From: Rhizobium mesosinicum
GTDB taxonomy: Bacteria; Pseudomonadota; Alphaproteobacteria; Rhizobiales; Rhizobiaceae
Reading direction: 5' to 3'
Length of the DNA stretch: 64,000 nucleotides
Assembly (NCBI RefSeq): GCF_019511345.1
Contig: NZ_JAEUAK010000016.1
Span: forward strand, 62,001-126,000
Below the pieces are notes generated by a model. It had not been told where the DNA came from. It searched no databases and was given only the letters and a program-made list of their open reading frames with translations. Shown here one piece after another: positions 44,773 through 52,332 of this stretch (its first letter is position 1; each line of letters opens with the position of its first letter). Position numbers and translations under genes: made by a program.

Positions 44773-45759
44773 CTACTTTTGAATGCAGGTATCGACCGTG
44801 TCCTTCGTGCACTCATCGAGCCCTGTGAAGACCGGATCTTCAACCGCTTTTCCGGCAATCAAATCCATCATCACCGAAGGTGCCTTGTACCCCATCTCGA
44901 ACGGCCGTTGGCCGACGAGCGCAGTCACTAGGCCTTCCCTCGCGATAGCAACCTCGTCGCCGATCGTATCGGCGGCACCGATGACGAACTCATTGCTGGC
45001 GATCTTGTCGGCCATCGGCTTGAACAGGTCGCGATAGGGTTGCGGCGCGCCGAACAATGGCCAGCCACCCATAATGCCGAACGCATCGAGCTTAGGATTG
45101 GCCGCGAGGATATCCGTCATCGCCTGGACGCCCTTAGCACCATCATCATTGGTAAAGACCGGGCAGCCTGCGACTTCTGTCCAACCACCCTCGCCTTTCA
45201 GCGCGGTAAGGCCTTTTTGGCCAGTGAGCGTATCACGCATACCTTGCGCGCGACGCAGAATATTATCTGCTCCCGGATTGCCTTCGATCGTGCAGATCGT
45301 CCCGCCCTTCGGCTTGGCCTTCTTGATGTATTCGCCGATGCGTGCGCCCATCAGATAGTTGTCGGTGCCGAGATAGGTCTTGCGCAGAGCTGCATCCTCG
45401 GCAGCAAGATCGGCATCGAGCGTCATCACCGGAACACTCGGATTGGCAGTCTTGAGGGTCTGGGCGATGAGCTTGGCATTTGATGGCGAAATCGCGATTG
45501 CTGCCGTGTCCGGCTTGCCCAACATATCCTGAACGATCTGCGCTTCACCGGCTTCATCGGATGTCGAGGCCGGACCGGTGTAGAAGCACTCGTATTCCGC
45601 TGTCGGGTTCTCCTTGTTCCACTTCTGGCAACCCTGATTGATCGCTTCGAAGAACGGATTGTCGAGGCCTTTAACGACGATGACGAGTTGCTTCTTCGCC
45701 AAGGCCTGCCCTGCGGTCAATGCTAGAACTGCGGCTGTAAGTAGTAATGCCTTCCTCAT
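44773..45759 (-). CDS. Sugar ABC importer binding protein (ribose/fructose class, SBP family 2)
   Basis: Periplasmic type-I binding protein of 328 residues with a Sec signal peptide (RKALLLTAAVLALTAGQALA). Two-lobe markers are KQLVIVVKGLDNPFFEAI at the N-terminus and VMTLDADLAAEDAALRKTYLGTDNYLMG (shortened) in the hinge region. Cysteines suggest at least one disulphide. GGGAGG precedes the ATG at 45759. ATPase and permease are on the opposite strand at 47-49 kb. FrcB/RbsB-like; fructose or another sugar is possible. Confidence 0.9.
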   Translation of the reverse strand: MRKALLLTAAVLALTAGQALAKKQLVIVVKGLDNPFFEAINQGCQKWNKENPTAEYECFYTGPASTSDEAGEAQIVQDMLGKPDTAAIAISPSNAKLIAQTLKTANPSVPVMTLDADLAAEDAALRKTYLGTDNYLMGARIGEYIKKAKPKGGTICTIEGNPGADNILRRAQGMRDTLTGQKGLTALKGEGGWTEVAGCPVFTNDDGAKGVQAMTDILAANPKLDAFGIMGGWPLFGAPQPYRDLFKPMADKIASNEFVIGAADTIGDEVAIAREGLVTALVGQRPFEMGYKAPSVMMDLIAGKAVEDPVFTGLDECTKDTVDTCIQK

Positions 45760-45780
45760 GGTTTCCTCCCTTGAAACAGA

Positions 45781-45797
45781 CGGGCACGGCATGCCCG
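45781..45797 (-). terminator. Intercistronic hairpin between the epimerase and binding-protein genes
   Basis: Perfect 6-bp stem CGGGCA/TGCCCG around a 5-nt loop in the 48-bp gap. No T-run. It may modulate relative expression of the binding protein. Confidence 0.45.
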
Positions 45798-45807
45798 CCA
45801 CACGAAA

Positions 45808-46788
45808 TCAACCCGGATACCACACGATACGAGGCTCCTCCTTCGAACGCTCGTATTGCCACGCCGAGTCGATAAGCATTTCCAGATCGTAGTCTGGCCG
45901 CCAATTGAGCAGGTATTTCGCCTTGCTGTTGTCCATCCAGTTGGAATGGAAGCGGCTTGGTATCTCGACCGAGTCGAGATTTCGCGTGCGGGATAGGTAG
46001 GCGGCGACTTCAGCATAGTCGACAGGTCGATCCATGCAGATATTGAACAGTTGCCTCTCCGCCCGGGGGTTGTCGATCGCTGCCAATATTGCCGATACGA
46101 GGTCGGCGACATGCACGAAGTTGCGTTTCAGCGGACGGCCGTCAGCATCGAGCAGCAGCGGCACCGTGCCCATGGCCGCGTAGCGTCGCGCCGCTTCTTC
46201 CGGAACGAGCGTCTTCCAGTCCGGACCCCCAAAAACGTCATCCCCAAAGGACAGCGAATACTTGAAATCGTCCTTTTCCATGATCCAGGGCGCGCGCAGG
46301 CAACAGCCGTTAAGGCCGTATTGAATGCCAAACTGCTCCAGCATGACCTCCTCCAGAACCTTGGAAAGTGCATAGCTTCCGGGATAGGCGCAATGGGGGG
46401 CGCTCTCGGTGATCGGCCCATTGTGGCGATAGTGAAAATGCCCGATGCCCGCATCACCGCCGATCAGGATGAATTGGCGTGCTGTGACGCTCGCACGGAA
46501 CTCCTCGAGCAGCCAAAAGAGACCTTTGACCGTGACATCCATGATGTCTTCAGGGGTTTCCTTACAAGTCGCAAGATGCACGACATGGGTAACGTCGTTA
46601 AGTGCTGCCGCCACGACATCGCGATCGGCGATCGAGCCGCGGATGACTTCGACACGATCGGTCGCCTCGCACAAACGGTTATGACAAAGCGCGCGAACAC
46701 GGGCTTTGGAAAATCTCGGATCGTCAAGCAGCCCAGCAATGAAGCGCTGCCCGACCTTGCCCGTGGCACCGGTAACAAGGATCAGCAT
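45808..46788 (-). CDS. NAD-dependent epimerase/dehydratase (extended SDR)
   Basis: A 326-residue extended SDR. Rossmann motif TGATGKVGQRF lies at the N-terminus, and the active-site YxxxK is present as SYALSKVLEE. The C-terminal part contains NFVHVADLVSAILAAIDN, typical of nucleotide-sugar or sugar-acid epimerases. The true start is the ATG at 46788; the longer open frame upstream is antisense to the ABC ATPase. It is the first gene of the minus-strand unit with the binding protein. It could act as a uronate or aldose dehydrogenase on the imported sugar. Confidence 0.88.
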   Translation of the reverse strand: MLILVTGATGKVGQRFIAGLLDDPRFSKARVRALCHNRLCEATDRVEVIRGSIADRDVVAAALNDVTHVVHLATCKETPEDIMDVTVKGLFWLLEEFRASVTARQFILIGGDAGIGHFHYRHNGPITESAPHCAYPGSYALSKVLEEVMLEQFGIQYGLNGCCLRAPWIMEKDDFKYSLSFGDDVFGGPDWKTLVPEEAARRYAAMGTVPLLLDADGRPLKRNFVHVADLVSAILAAIDNPRAERQLFNICMDRPVDYAEVAAYLSRTRNLDSVEIPSRFHSNWMDNSKAKYLLNWRPDYDLEMLIDSAWQYERSKEEPRIVWYPG

Positions 46789-46841
46789 GCTCTCTCTCCC
46801 AGTAATAGCTAATATTCGCGCGCCGCCTCCGTCAATTGATA

Positions 46842-46872
46842 TTTGTCTGACAAAACAGATTTTTGTTATAGT
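46842..46872 (+). promoter_or_regulatory. Palindromic operator and promoter between epimerase and ABC ATPase genes
   Basis: TTTGTC-T-GACAAA (46842-46854) is a perfect 13-bp palindrome. It overlaps the -35 box TTGTCT (46843-46848) of a promoter whose -10 box is TATAGT (46867-46872) after an 18-bp spacer, reading into the ATPase gene. On the minus strand TTGACG lies next to the same palindrome, so one bound repressor could silence both directions. Half-site matches 39105-39119. Confidence 0.55.
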
Positions 46873-47044
46873 GGGCTCAGCATCTCGGACTATGAGTTGA
46901 CGCTGTCGCAGGGTTTTGCGTAAATGCTCATATTCGCTTTTCCTGGGAGGATATTGGAAAGGCGAGTTCGCCTGATCCTCGCGTCGAAAAAGGCTGGGCT
47001 CGGAGCGAACGGATAGCGACAAGTTTTGGGAGGCCAGGAGGCTG

Positions 47045-47785
47045 GTGGCAGTTCTCGAACTCACCAATATTTCCAAACATTTCGGTGCCATCCAGGCCGT
47101 GAACGATGTTTCGTTTTCGCTCGAAGCGGGGCAAGTCGTTGGCCTCATGGGCGATAACGGCGCGGGCAAGTCCACGCTGGTCAAGATGATCGCCGGCAAC
47201 TTTCGACCGAGCCACGGAACCATGCGTCTCGATGGCGCCGAGATCGTGCTGCATAAGCCGAAGGAAGCGCGACTGCACGGCATCGAAATCGTTCATCAGG
47301 ATCTGGCGCTCTGCGATAATCTTACGGCAGCAGCAAATGTGTTCCTCGGACGAGAATTGCGACGCGGCATTTGGCCCTTTCGCATCCTCGACTACAAAGC
47401 CATGTACAAGCGCGCCGGCGAGATCTTCCGCGAGCTCAAATCGGAGACGCGGCCACGCGATCTCGTCAAGCAAATGTCAGGTGGCCAGCGGCAAGCGGTC
47501 GCGATTGGCCGGACGATGCTGTCGGAAGCGAAAATCGTCCTGATGGACGAGCCGACGGCGGCTATTTCCGTGCGCCAGGTCGCCGAGGTTCTCAATCTGA
47601 TCCGCGAATTGCGTGACCGGGGCATTGTCGTCGTCCTGATCAGCCATCGCATGCCCGACGTCTTTTCGGTCGCAGACCGCGTGATCGTGATGCGGCGGGG
47701 CAGAAAAGTAGCCGACAAGCCAATTGCGGCAAGTTCGCCTGAGGAAGTCACGGGGCTCATCACCGGCGCCATCGAACAGGTGTGA
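47045..47785 (+). CDS. Sugar ABC importer ATP-binding subunit, single-domain (FrcA-like)
   Basis: A 246-residue ATPase. Walker A GDNGAGKSTLVK, signature MSGGQRQAVAIGRT, Walker B IVLMDEPTAAISVRQ, H-loop LISHRMPDV. Ribose-type ATPases (RbsA) have two such domains in about 500 residues; this is the one-domain form known from rhizobial FrcA, so it would work as a homodimer. Start codon is GTG at 47045 with AGGAGG just upstream. 40 bp separate it from the permease. Confidence 0.9.
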   Translation: MAVLELTNISKHFGAIQAVNDVSFSLEAGQVVGLMGDNGAGKSTLVKMIAGNFRPSHGTMRLDGAEIVLHKPKEARLHGIEIVHQDLALCDNLTAAANVFLGRELRRGIWPFRILDYKAMYKRAGEIFRELKSETRPRDLVKQMSGGQRQAVAIGRTMLSEAKIVLMDEPTAAISVRQVAEVLNLIRELRDRGIVVVLISHRMPDVFSVADRVIVMRRGRKVADKPIAASSPEEVTGLITGAIEQV

Positions 47786-47825
47786 TCGATGCTATCCGCC
47801 GCAGCGAGAAAGAAGAAGGTCGACG

Positions 47826-48824
47826 ATGGCGATTACACTTGACCAGACGATCGGGCAGAAGCAACGGAGCTGGCTTGCGTCGATCTTGGGCGGCCAGACA
47901 TTCTGGGTTCTGATTGCCGTCATTCTCGCCTGCATATTCCTGTCGATGACGACGGATTCCTTTGCAACGTCGAAGAATATCTACAACATCACCCGCAACG
48001 TCACGTTCGTCGCAATTATCGCGCTGGGCATGACGCTGGTCATCATCACCGGCGGCATCGATTTGTCTGTTGGCTCGGTGCTTTGCCTGTGCAGCATGGT
48101 GCTGGCGGTCGTCATGCACGCGGGATACAGTATTGAAGTCGGCATTGCAGCCTCGGTCGGCGTTGCCCTTTTGGTCGGAGCGTTCAACGGCCTATTGATT
48201 GCCTATCTCGGCTTCCCACCCTTCGTTGTAACGCTCGGGATGCTGTCGATTGCGCGCAGCCTTGCGATGGTTGCGTCCAACAACACCGTCGTTTTCCAGT
48301 TCGGGCCCGATCACGACAAGCTGCTGGCGCTGGGTGGCGGCGCCTGGCTCTTCGGCATCGCCAATCCGGTGCTCTACATGGTCGTGCTGGCGCTCCTTAC
48401 CGGCTTTGTGCTGCGCTGGACCAAATTCGGCCGCTATGTTTTTGCCATCGGCGGTAATGAGCACGCCGCGACACTGACGGGCGTTCCCGTGCAGAGGATC
48501 AAGGTTATCGTCTATATGATTTCCGCCCTGTCGGCGGGGGTTGCCGGCATCATCCAAACCGGCTGGCTCGGCGCTGTCACCACGAATATTGGCGCCGGGA
48601 TGGAGCTTCAGGTCATCGCCGCTGCAGTCATCGGCGGCGCCAACCTGGCCGGCGGCGTCGGCACCGCCTTTGGGGCGCTGATCGGCGCCGCGCTCATCGA
48701 GGTTATCCGCAACAGTCTCGGCCTGCTCGGCATCAACGCATTCTGGCAAGGTAGCTTTATCGGCGGTGCAATTGTGCTTGCCGTTCTTTTCGACCGAATT
48801 CGCAACTTACGGCGTGACGAATAG
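47826..48824 (+). CDS. Sugar ABC importer permease (RbsC/FrcC-like)
   Basis: Inner-membrane permease of 332 residues, BPD_transp_2 family, with 8-10 membrane segments. ALGMTLVIITGGIDLSVGS and GGNEHAATLTGVPVQRIKV are hallmark segments of ribose-type permeases. The ATG at 47826 has an A/G-rich leader (AAGAAGAAGG). It is the last gene of the plus-strand unit and, with the binding protein at 44773, completes one importer. Confidence 0.92.
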   Translation: MAITLDQTIGQKQRSWLASILGGQTFWVLIAVILACIFLSMTTDSFATSKNIYNITRNVTFVAIIALGMTLVIITGGIDLSVGSVLCLCSMVLAVVMHAGYSIEVGIAASVGVALLVGAFNGLLIAYLGFPPFVVTLGMLSIARSLAMVASNNTVVFQFGPDHDKLLALGGGAWLFGIANPVLYMVVLALLTGFVLRWTKFGRYVFAIGGNEHAATLTGVPVQRIKVIVYMISALSAGVAGIIQTGWLGAVTTNIGAGMELQVIAAAVIGGANLAGGVGTAFGALIGAALIEVIRNSLGLLGINAFWQGSFIGGAIVLAVLFDRIRNLRRDE

Positions 48825-49428
48825 GCGGAGGCGACCTTAGGCGCAAACTGATATTCAAATGGACAAAAGGGAATAATACCTAAATCGCCTTTCTTTACGA
48901 CGCCATTCGATGTCGCATTGGTGAAGCGAACATTCCCGAGACCAGTGCCAATGGTAACAGTTGCCCGATGGACGATGTCCCGGCTGAAGAGGACTTCGAG
49001 AGGCCTTGAACGACGCAATCATTGTGCATCAATACCAGCCTGTTGTGATTGTTGATTTGGGGATGGCGTCGACAGTTTCATCAGTTCATCAGAGTGGTGC
49101 TCAATAGGCACCAATTCTACCATGGACCTGCCGCCGTTCGATTGAACCATAGCCCGCGCAATCGCCAATTTGCAGAAAACACTCTCCTTTAGTCCCCCAC
49201 CAACCATAATGCGTTGGATGATCGAGGAGCGGCCCTGCGAATTCCGTAGCCATCTCCCATTTAGTCTCCTAAGTGACTTCCAAACATCCGCAATACACAC
49301 ATTGTTCCCTGATCCCGTAGAGGCGGAAGCGCCGCTTCAGTAGTATCGGCGGCATCTGGAGCGTTGTTGCCGGAACAAACCCTGGTCACATATGTTTAGT
49401 GGCCGAAACCACAATGTTTGAGGGCGCG
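48825..49428. other. 604-bp region between the sugar importer and the respiratory island
   Basis: No confident gene. A minus-strand frame (to 49018) contains ATVTIGTGLGNVRFTNA, which recalls the phosphate-binding motif of ROK sugar kinases and may be a remnant. Another minus-strand frame of 93 codons (49019-49300) has no family likeness or ribosome site. Base composition is lower in GC than the flanks, fitting a decayed junction between functional islands. Confidence 0.35.
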
Positions 49429-50205
49429 ATGACTTTCAAAATCGATCCATACTGCGGTAGCGCCCCAGCGCCTCAACTCTTGATGTCAGCTTGGAATGTC
49501 GATCCTTACCTGCTGTTCGCCATAAGCCTTGTCGCTGCATTGACCTGGCTCCCGGCACTTCGAGACAATCGCATCCGGCAATGGCTGGCCGCTATCCTTC
49601 TCCTTGTCGTCGCCTTCGTTTCTCCCCTGTGCGCATTGAGTTCAGCATTGTTCTCGGCAAGAGCAGTTCATCACTTCGTACTGATCTCGCTTGCTGCGCC
49701 GTTTATCTGGCGCTTTGTTTTCAGCCGAGAGACGTTTTGGGACCGAGTGCCGTTGATATTCATCTTCGTCTTTCACACGACGATGCTCTGGTTATGGCAT
49801 CTGCCCGTCCCCTATGCTTGGGCGCTGTCAGGAAATGCTCCTTACTGGATCATGGAAGTCCCGCTTTTCCTGTCGGCCTTGTGGCTTTGGAGGGAAATTC
49901 TCGATGTCAGACGACCTGCAGGCGGCGCGCTTATCGTCTCCGCCGCAACGCTCCTGCAGATGACGGCGCTCGGCGCATTTCTGACCTTTGCGTCACACCC
50001 TCTCTTCAGCCCGCATTTTCTGACGTCGCAAGCCTATGGTCTGTCGCCTCTCGAAGATCAGCAACTCGCCGGACTTTTGATGTGGATACCGGCTTCACTG
50101 CCCTTTGCAGCAGCATTTCTGTTCAGGGTCGCTCGAGCGCTCACTCAACCGTCCGATGGACTATTGGTCGGACGAACCGCAGCCGCTTCGAGATTGCTGC
50201 ATTAA
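49429..50205 (+). CDS. Cytochrome c oxidase assembly protein, CtaG (caa3_CtaG) family
   Basis: Integral membrane protein of about 258 residues with six or seven hydrophobic segments. His-containing segments ARAVHHFVLISLAAPF, FVFHTTMLWLWHLPVPYAW and LTFASHPLFS are typical of the caa3_CtaG family, thought to help insert copper in caa3-type oxidases. It fits the caa3-type oxidase encoded 6-10 kb downstream. GAGG precedes the ATG at 49429; earlier in-frame starts exist at 49399 (GTG) and 49414. Confidence 0.82.
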   Translation: MTFKIDPYCGSAPAPQLLMSAWNVDPYLLFAISLVAALTWLPALRDNRIRQWLAAILLLVVAFVSPLCALSSALFSARAVHHFVLISLAAPFIWRFVFSRETFWDRVPLIFIFVFHTTMLWLWHLPVPYAWALSGNAPYWIMEVPLFLSALWLWREILDVRRPAGGALIVSAATLLQMTALGAFLTFASHPLFSPHFLTSQAYGLSPLEDQQLAGLLMWIPASLPFAAAFLFRVARALTQPSDGLLVGRTAAASRLLH

Positions 50206-50275
50206 GCTTTCAGCGCCTTCGGTAGCAGCGACTGAAGCTGCGGCAGCCGCGAACTCTCGCTGCGACCACTCGTGC

Positions 50276-50476
50276 ATGGAATTCTTGGCGAAGCTGGAGG
50301 GACTTCAGGGCGATGATTTCCTCAAGCAATATATTCAGGTCAGGAATCCGCACACAAGGACGCGGTCGACCTCGTCAAAGGCGACGGCGACGGCGACGAT
50401 AATGCCGAGCTGAAGTATGAGCCGCAAGCACGAGAACGGCACTTGAACACCATCTGAAGGTGGCAAGGATCTGAAC
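50276..50476 (+). pseudogene. Frameshifted remnant of a DUF4142 protein
   Basis: Three frames in turn spell a DUF4142-type domain: MEFLAKLEGLQGDDFLKQY (from 50276), then ESAHKDAVDLVKG through DDNAELK (from 50344, reached by losing one base after YIQV), then ALEHHLKVA and, after another lost base, RDLN (about 50437-50476). The intact family is a periplasmic four-helix domain of about 140 residues. An upstream Ala-rich stretch (50215-50275) may be the former signal region. At least three frame changes make it non-functional. Confidence 0.7.
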
Positions 50477-50631
50477 CACTAACGATCATTGCGGTGCGAT
50501 ATGGCCAGAAGTTTTGCGACTTCCACAACGGTGACGGCCTCTGACCATGGAATTGGGCGGCGCCACAAACGAAGAAGCTTGGGAACCTTCGTTACCTATT
50601 CAGGTTAAGTAGCCAATATTGGGAGCCGACG

Positions 50632-50895
50632 ATGATCAACTACCTCTGGCTTTTTGCAATAGCAGGAGGAGCAGCACTCCTTGGAATTGCTCTTGCTTTC
50701 GGAATGATCAAGCAGGACGGACGGCGATCCGTTGCCGCGATAGCCGGTGCCTTTGTTGTTGCTGTCGGCGCTCTCGGCCTAGGTCTCTATGTCGCCAGTG
50801 CACCGACAGCACCCTTACAGGCGCCGGACAGGGAAGGAACCCAGAATAAGCTTCCGGCAGCTGCGGCCACAGAAAATAACCAGCCAGGAAACTGA
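50632..50895 (+). CDS. Small two-helix membrane protein
   Basis: An 87-residue protein with two hydrophobic segments (LWLFAIAGGAALLGIALAFGM and AIAGAFVVAVGALGLGLYVA) and a hydrophilic Pro/Ala-rich tail that ends in QPGN. Similar small proteins occur near rhizobial oxidase and cytochrome genes. Unknown function. The start lies a short distance after a GGGAG-type site. Confidence 0.7.
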   Translation: MINYLWLFAIAGGAALLGIALAFGMIKQDGRRSVAAIAGAFVVAVGALGLGLYVASAPTAPLQAPDREGTQNKLPAAAATENNQPGN

Positions 50896-50963
50896 CCCCT
50901 ATCAACATCATTGGTCCGCGCTGATGAGATGGAGGTCAAGCAACCTATCGGCAAGAGGTGCTC

Positions 50964-51215
50964 ATGACGAATTTGGCCACTGTCCCGGAGCGTGAACTCG
51001 CATCAGCGCTCGAGACGATGACGGATGAAGAGCTTTTCGAACTGATGGCCGACTTAGAGAGGCGCAGTGAATCGTCGGATCACGCATCGTCAACAAATGA
51101 GGTACTCGCAAAAATCGTTCTTACGGAAAGTGCGATTGAGAAGCGGTTTCCAGGCCAAATGCTGCTGCCATACAAGGATTGGAAGAACAGACCCGATCGG
51201 TTAGCGCCACGATAG
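50964..51215 (+). CDS. Small acidic hypothetical protein
   Basis: An 83-residue predicted soluble protein with helical, acidic character (ELASALETMTDEELFELMADLE) and a basic tail (YKDWKNRPDRLAPR). AGAGG precedes the ATG at 50964. No family recognised. It lies 68 bp after the small membrane protein and may be cotranscribed. Confidence 0.55.
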   Translation: MTNLATVPERELASALETMTDEELFELMADLERRSESSDHASSTNEVLAKIVLTESAIEKRFPGQMLLPYKDWKNRPDRLAPR

Positions 51216-51434
51216 TGCCACATCTCGCGCAAGGCTTAGGGTGACTGCCAGACGGCAGAAAGCCAGAGCATGCTGAACCTCATTCCGCCCCTGAAGTGAA
51301 TTGTCCGATCGCGCACGCATCGAGCCGAAGAGGGCCCGTCCATACTCACGATACCCATCGGCCCGGCAATGCTATTCACAAGGCTGTAGACCTCTTGCTG
51401 CCGAAGATGCCAGCGTGCCCCCAGTGTCCCATCG

Positions 51435-51698
51435 TCAGTTGCGGCTGACGAATTTATTGAACCGGCTTCTCTCACCATCCTCCGTCTTTTCCTGATGAAG
51501 AAAAGCAAGTTCGTTTTCATCAAAGATGGCGAAGAACTCGTCCCAGGAAATTTCTTCCAGATTTTCTTCCGGCTCCCCAAAATCGATGCGCAATATGCCT
51601 CCCTGTTTGGCACCCTTGACACGGGAGGGATGCCCTTTACGCGCCTCCACCCATTTGCGAATTACTGCATGGTCGGTTGTCGTATTTGCTGTCGTCAT
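51435..51698 (-). CDS. Conserved small hypothetical protein
   Basis: An 87-residue soluble protein. The segments AVIRKWVEARKGHPSRVKG, GGILRIDFGEP and ISWDEFFAIFDENELAFLHQ recur in many alphaproteobacterial hypotheticals, so the frame is very likely real. I start it at 51698 (MTTANTTT). No function is known. It is transcribed against its neighbours, with 219 bp of empty sequence on its downstream side. Confidence 0.75.
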   Translation of the reverse strand: MTTANTTTDHAVIRKWVEARKGHPSRVKGAKQGGILRIDFGEPEENLEEISWDEFFAIFDENELAFLHQEKTEDGERSRFNKFVSRN

Positions 51699-52031
51699 TG
51701 GAGCCTCCATTTCGCTTTCATCCCACGTCCTCCAGCTTTTCCGCCGTTCTCGCGTGGCATGGAATCGAACCAATGCGATTGGCTAAAGTTCCAGACGAAG
51801 TCGTGCGCAGTATGTGGTCCTGCGGACCATGAAGTCGTCCGGAGAACCATATTGAGGCCCGGTGCCAGGAACATTGAGCGGGTTCCATGGTTCGAAGAGG
51901 CAGATGAACCGGAACTCGAGCCGACCTTTAATCACGTACATCGGAACTGTCCTGTTTATCGAGCCTGGGACAATGAATGCAGGCGGCAGAGATAACGAGC
52001 CTGCACAGCTCTCAAGGGGAACACCCATCTT
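51699..52031. other. 333-bp gap with a possible short minus-strand gene
   Basis: A 52-codon minus-strand frame (51941-51783, starting MYVIKGRLEF) has acceptable codon use and an AGGACAG sequence upstream, but no recognised relatives. Otherwise nothing is seen. Confidence 0.3.
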
Positions 52032-52202
52032 ATGAAAAAGCCCGACGACGATCCCATTCAGGCAAACCGGCCCACCGCTGAACAGCAGCAAAAAAGCCTG
52101 ACAGGTGGGCGGATCATCGTCGTCTTGATCGCCACCGTGGCCGCCATCGCCTTCCTGCTCTACATCACGATCCTCATCTACGGCCTGCTGCATAGGGCAT
52201 GA
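52032..52202 (+). CDS. Small single-span membrane protein
   Basis: A 56-residue protein: polar, Gln-rich start (MKKPDDDPIQANRPTAEQQQ) followed by one membrane segment (IIVVLIATVAAIAFLLYITI) and a short tail. An AAGGGGA site lies 10 bases before the ATG. Position among oxidase genes suggests a small accessory subunit; function unknown. Codon use matches the surrounding genes. Confidence 0.6.
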   Translation: MKKPDDDPIQANRPTAEQQQKSLTGGRIIVVLIATVAAIAFLLYITILIYGLLHRA

Positions 52203-52332
52203 CCGCAAGGGCGGGATCCTGCTGTCCTGCTTTTCAGCCGCTCGAGGGCCGGGAGGCTGCTTCAGGCAAGCAGGTCGGAACCTTTGATGGCGGAAGAGGT
52301 TTGCAGTCTTTGACAAGCAAAGGACCAGTTCG

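Noticed and set aside
45808..47283. 491-codon frame for the epimerase
   Set aside because: The N-terminal 165 codons overlap the control region and the divergent ATPase; the Rossmann motif fixes the start at 46788.
49019..49300. 93-codon minus-strand frame
   Set aside because: No ribosome site or recognisable domain; codon use is not clearly coding.
51495..51995. 166-codon plus-strand frame
   Set aside because: Antisense to the conserved small protein at 51435-51698, whose segments are recognisable.
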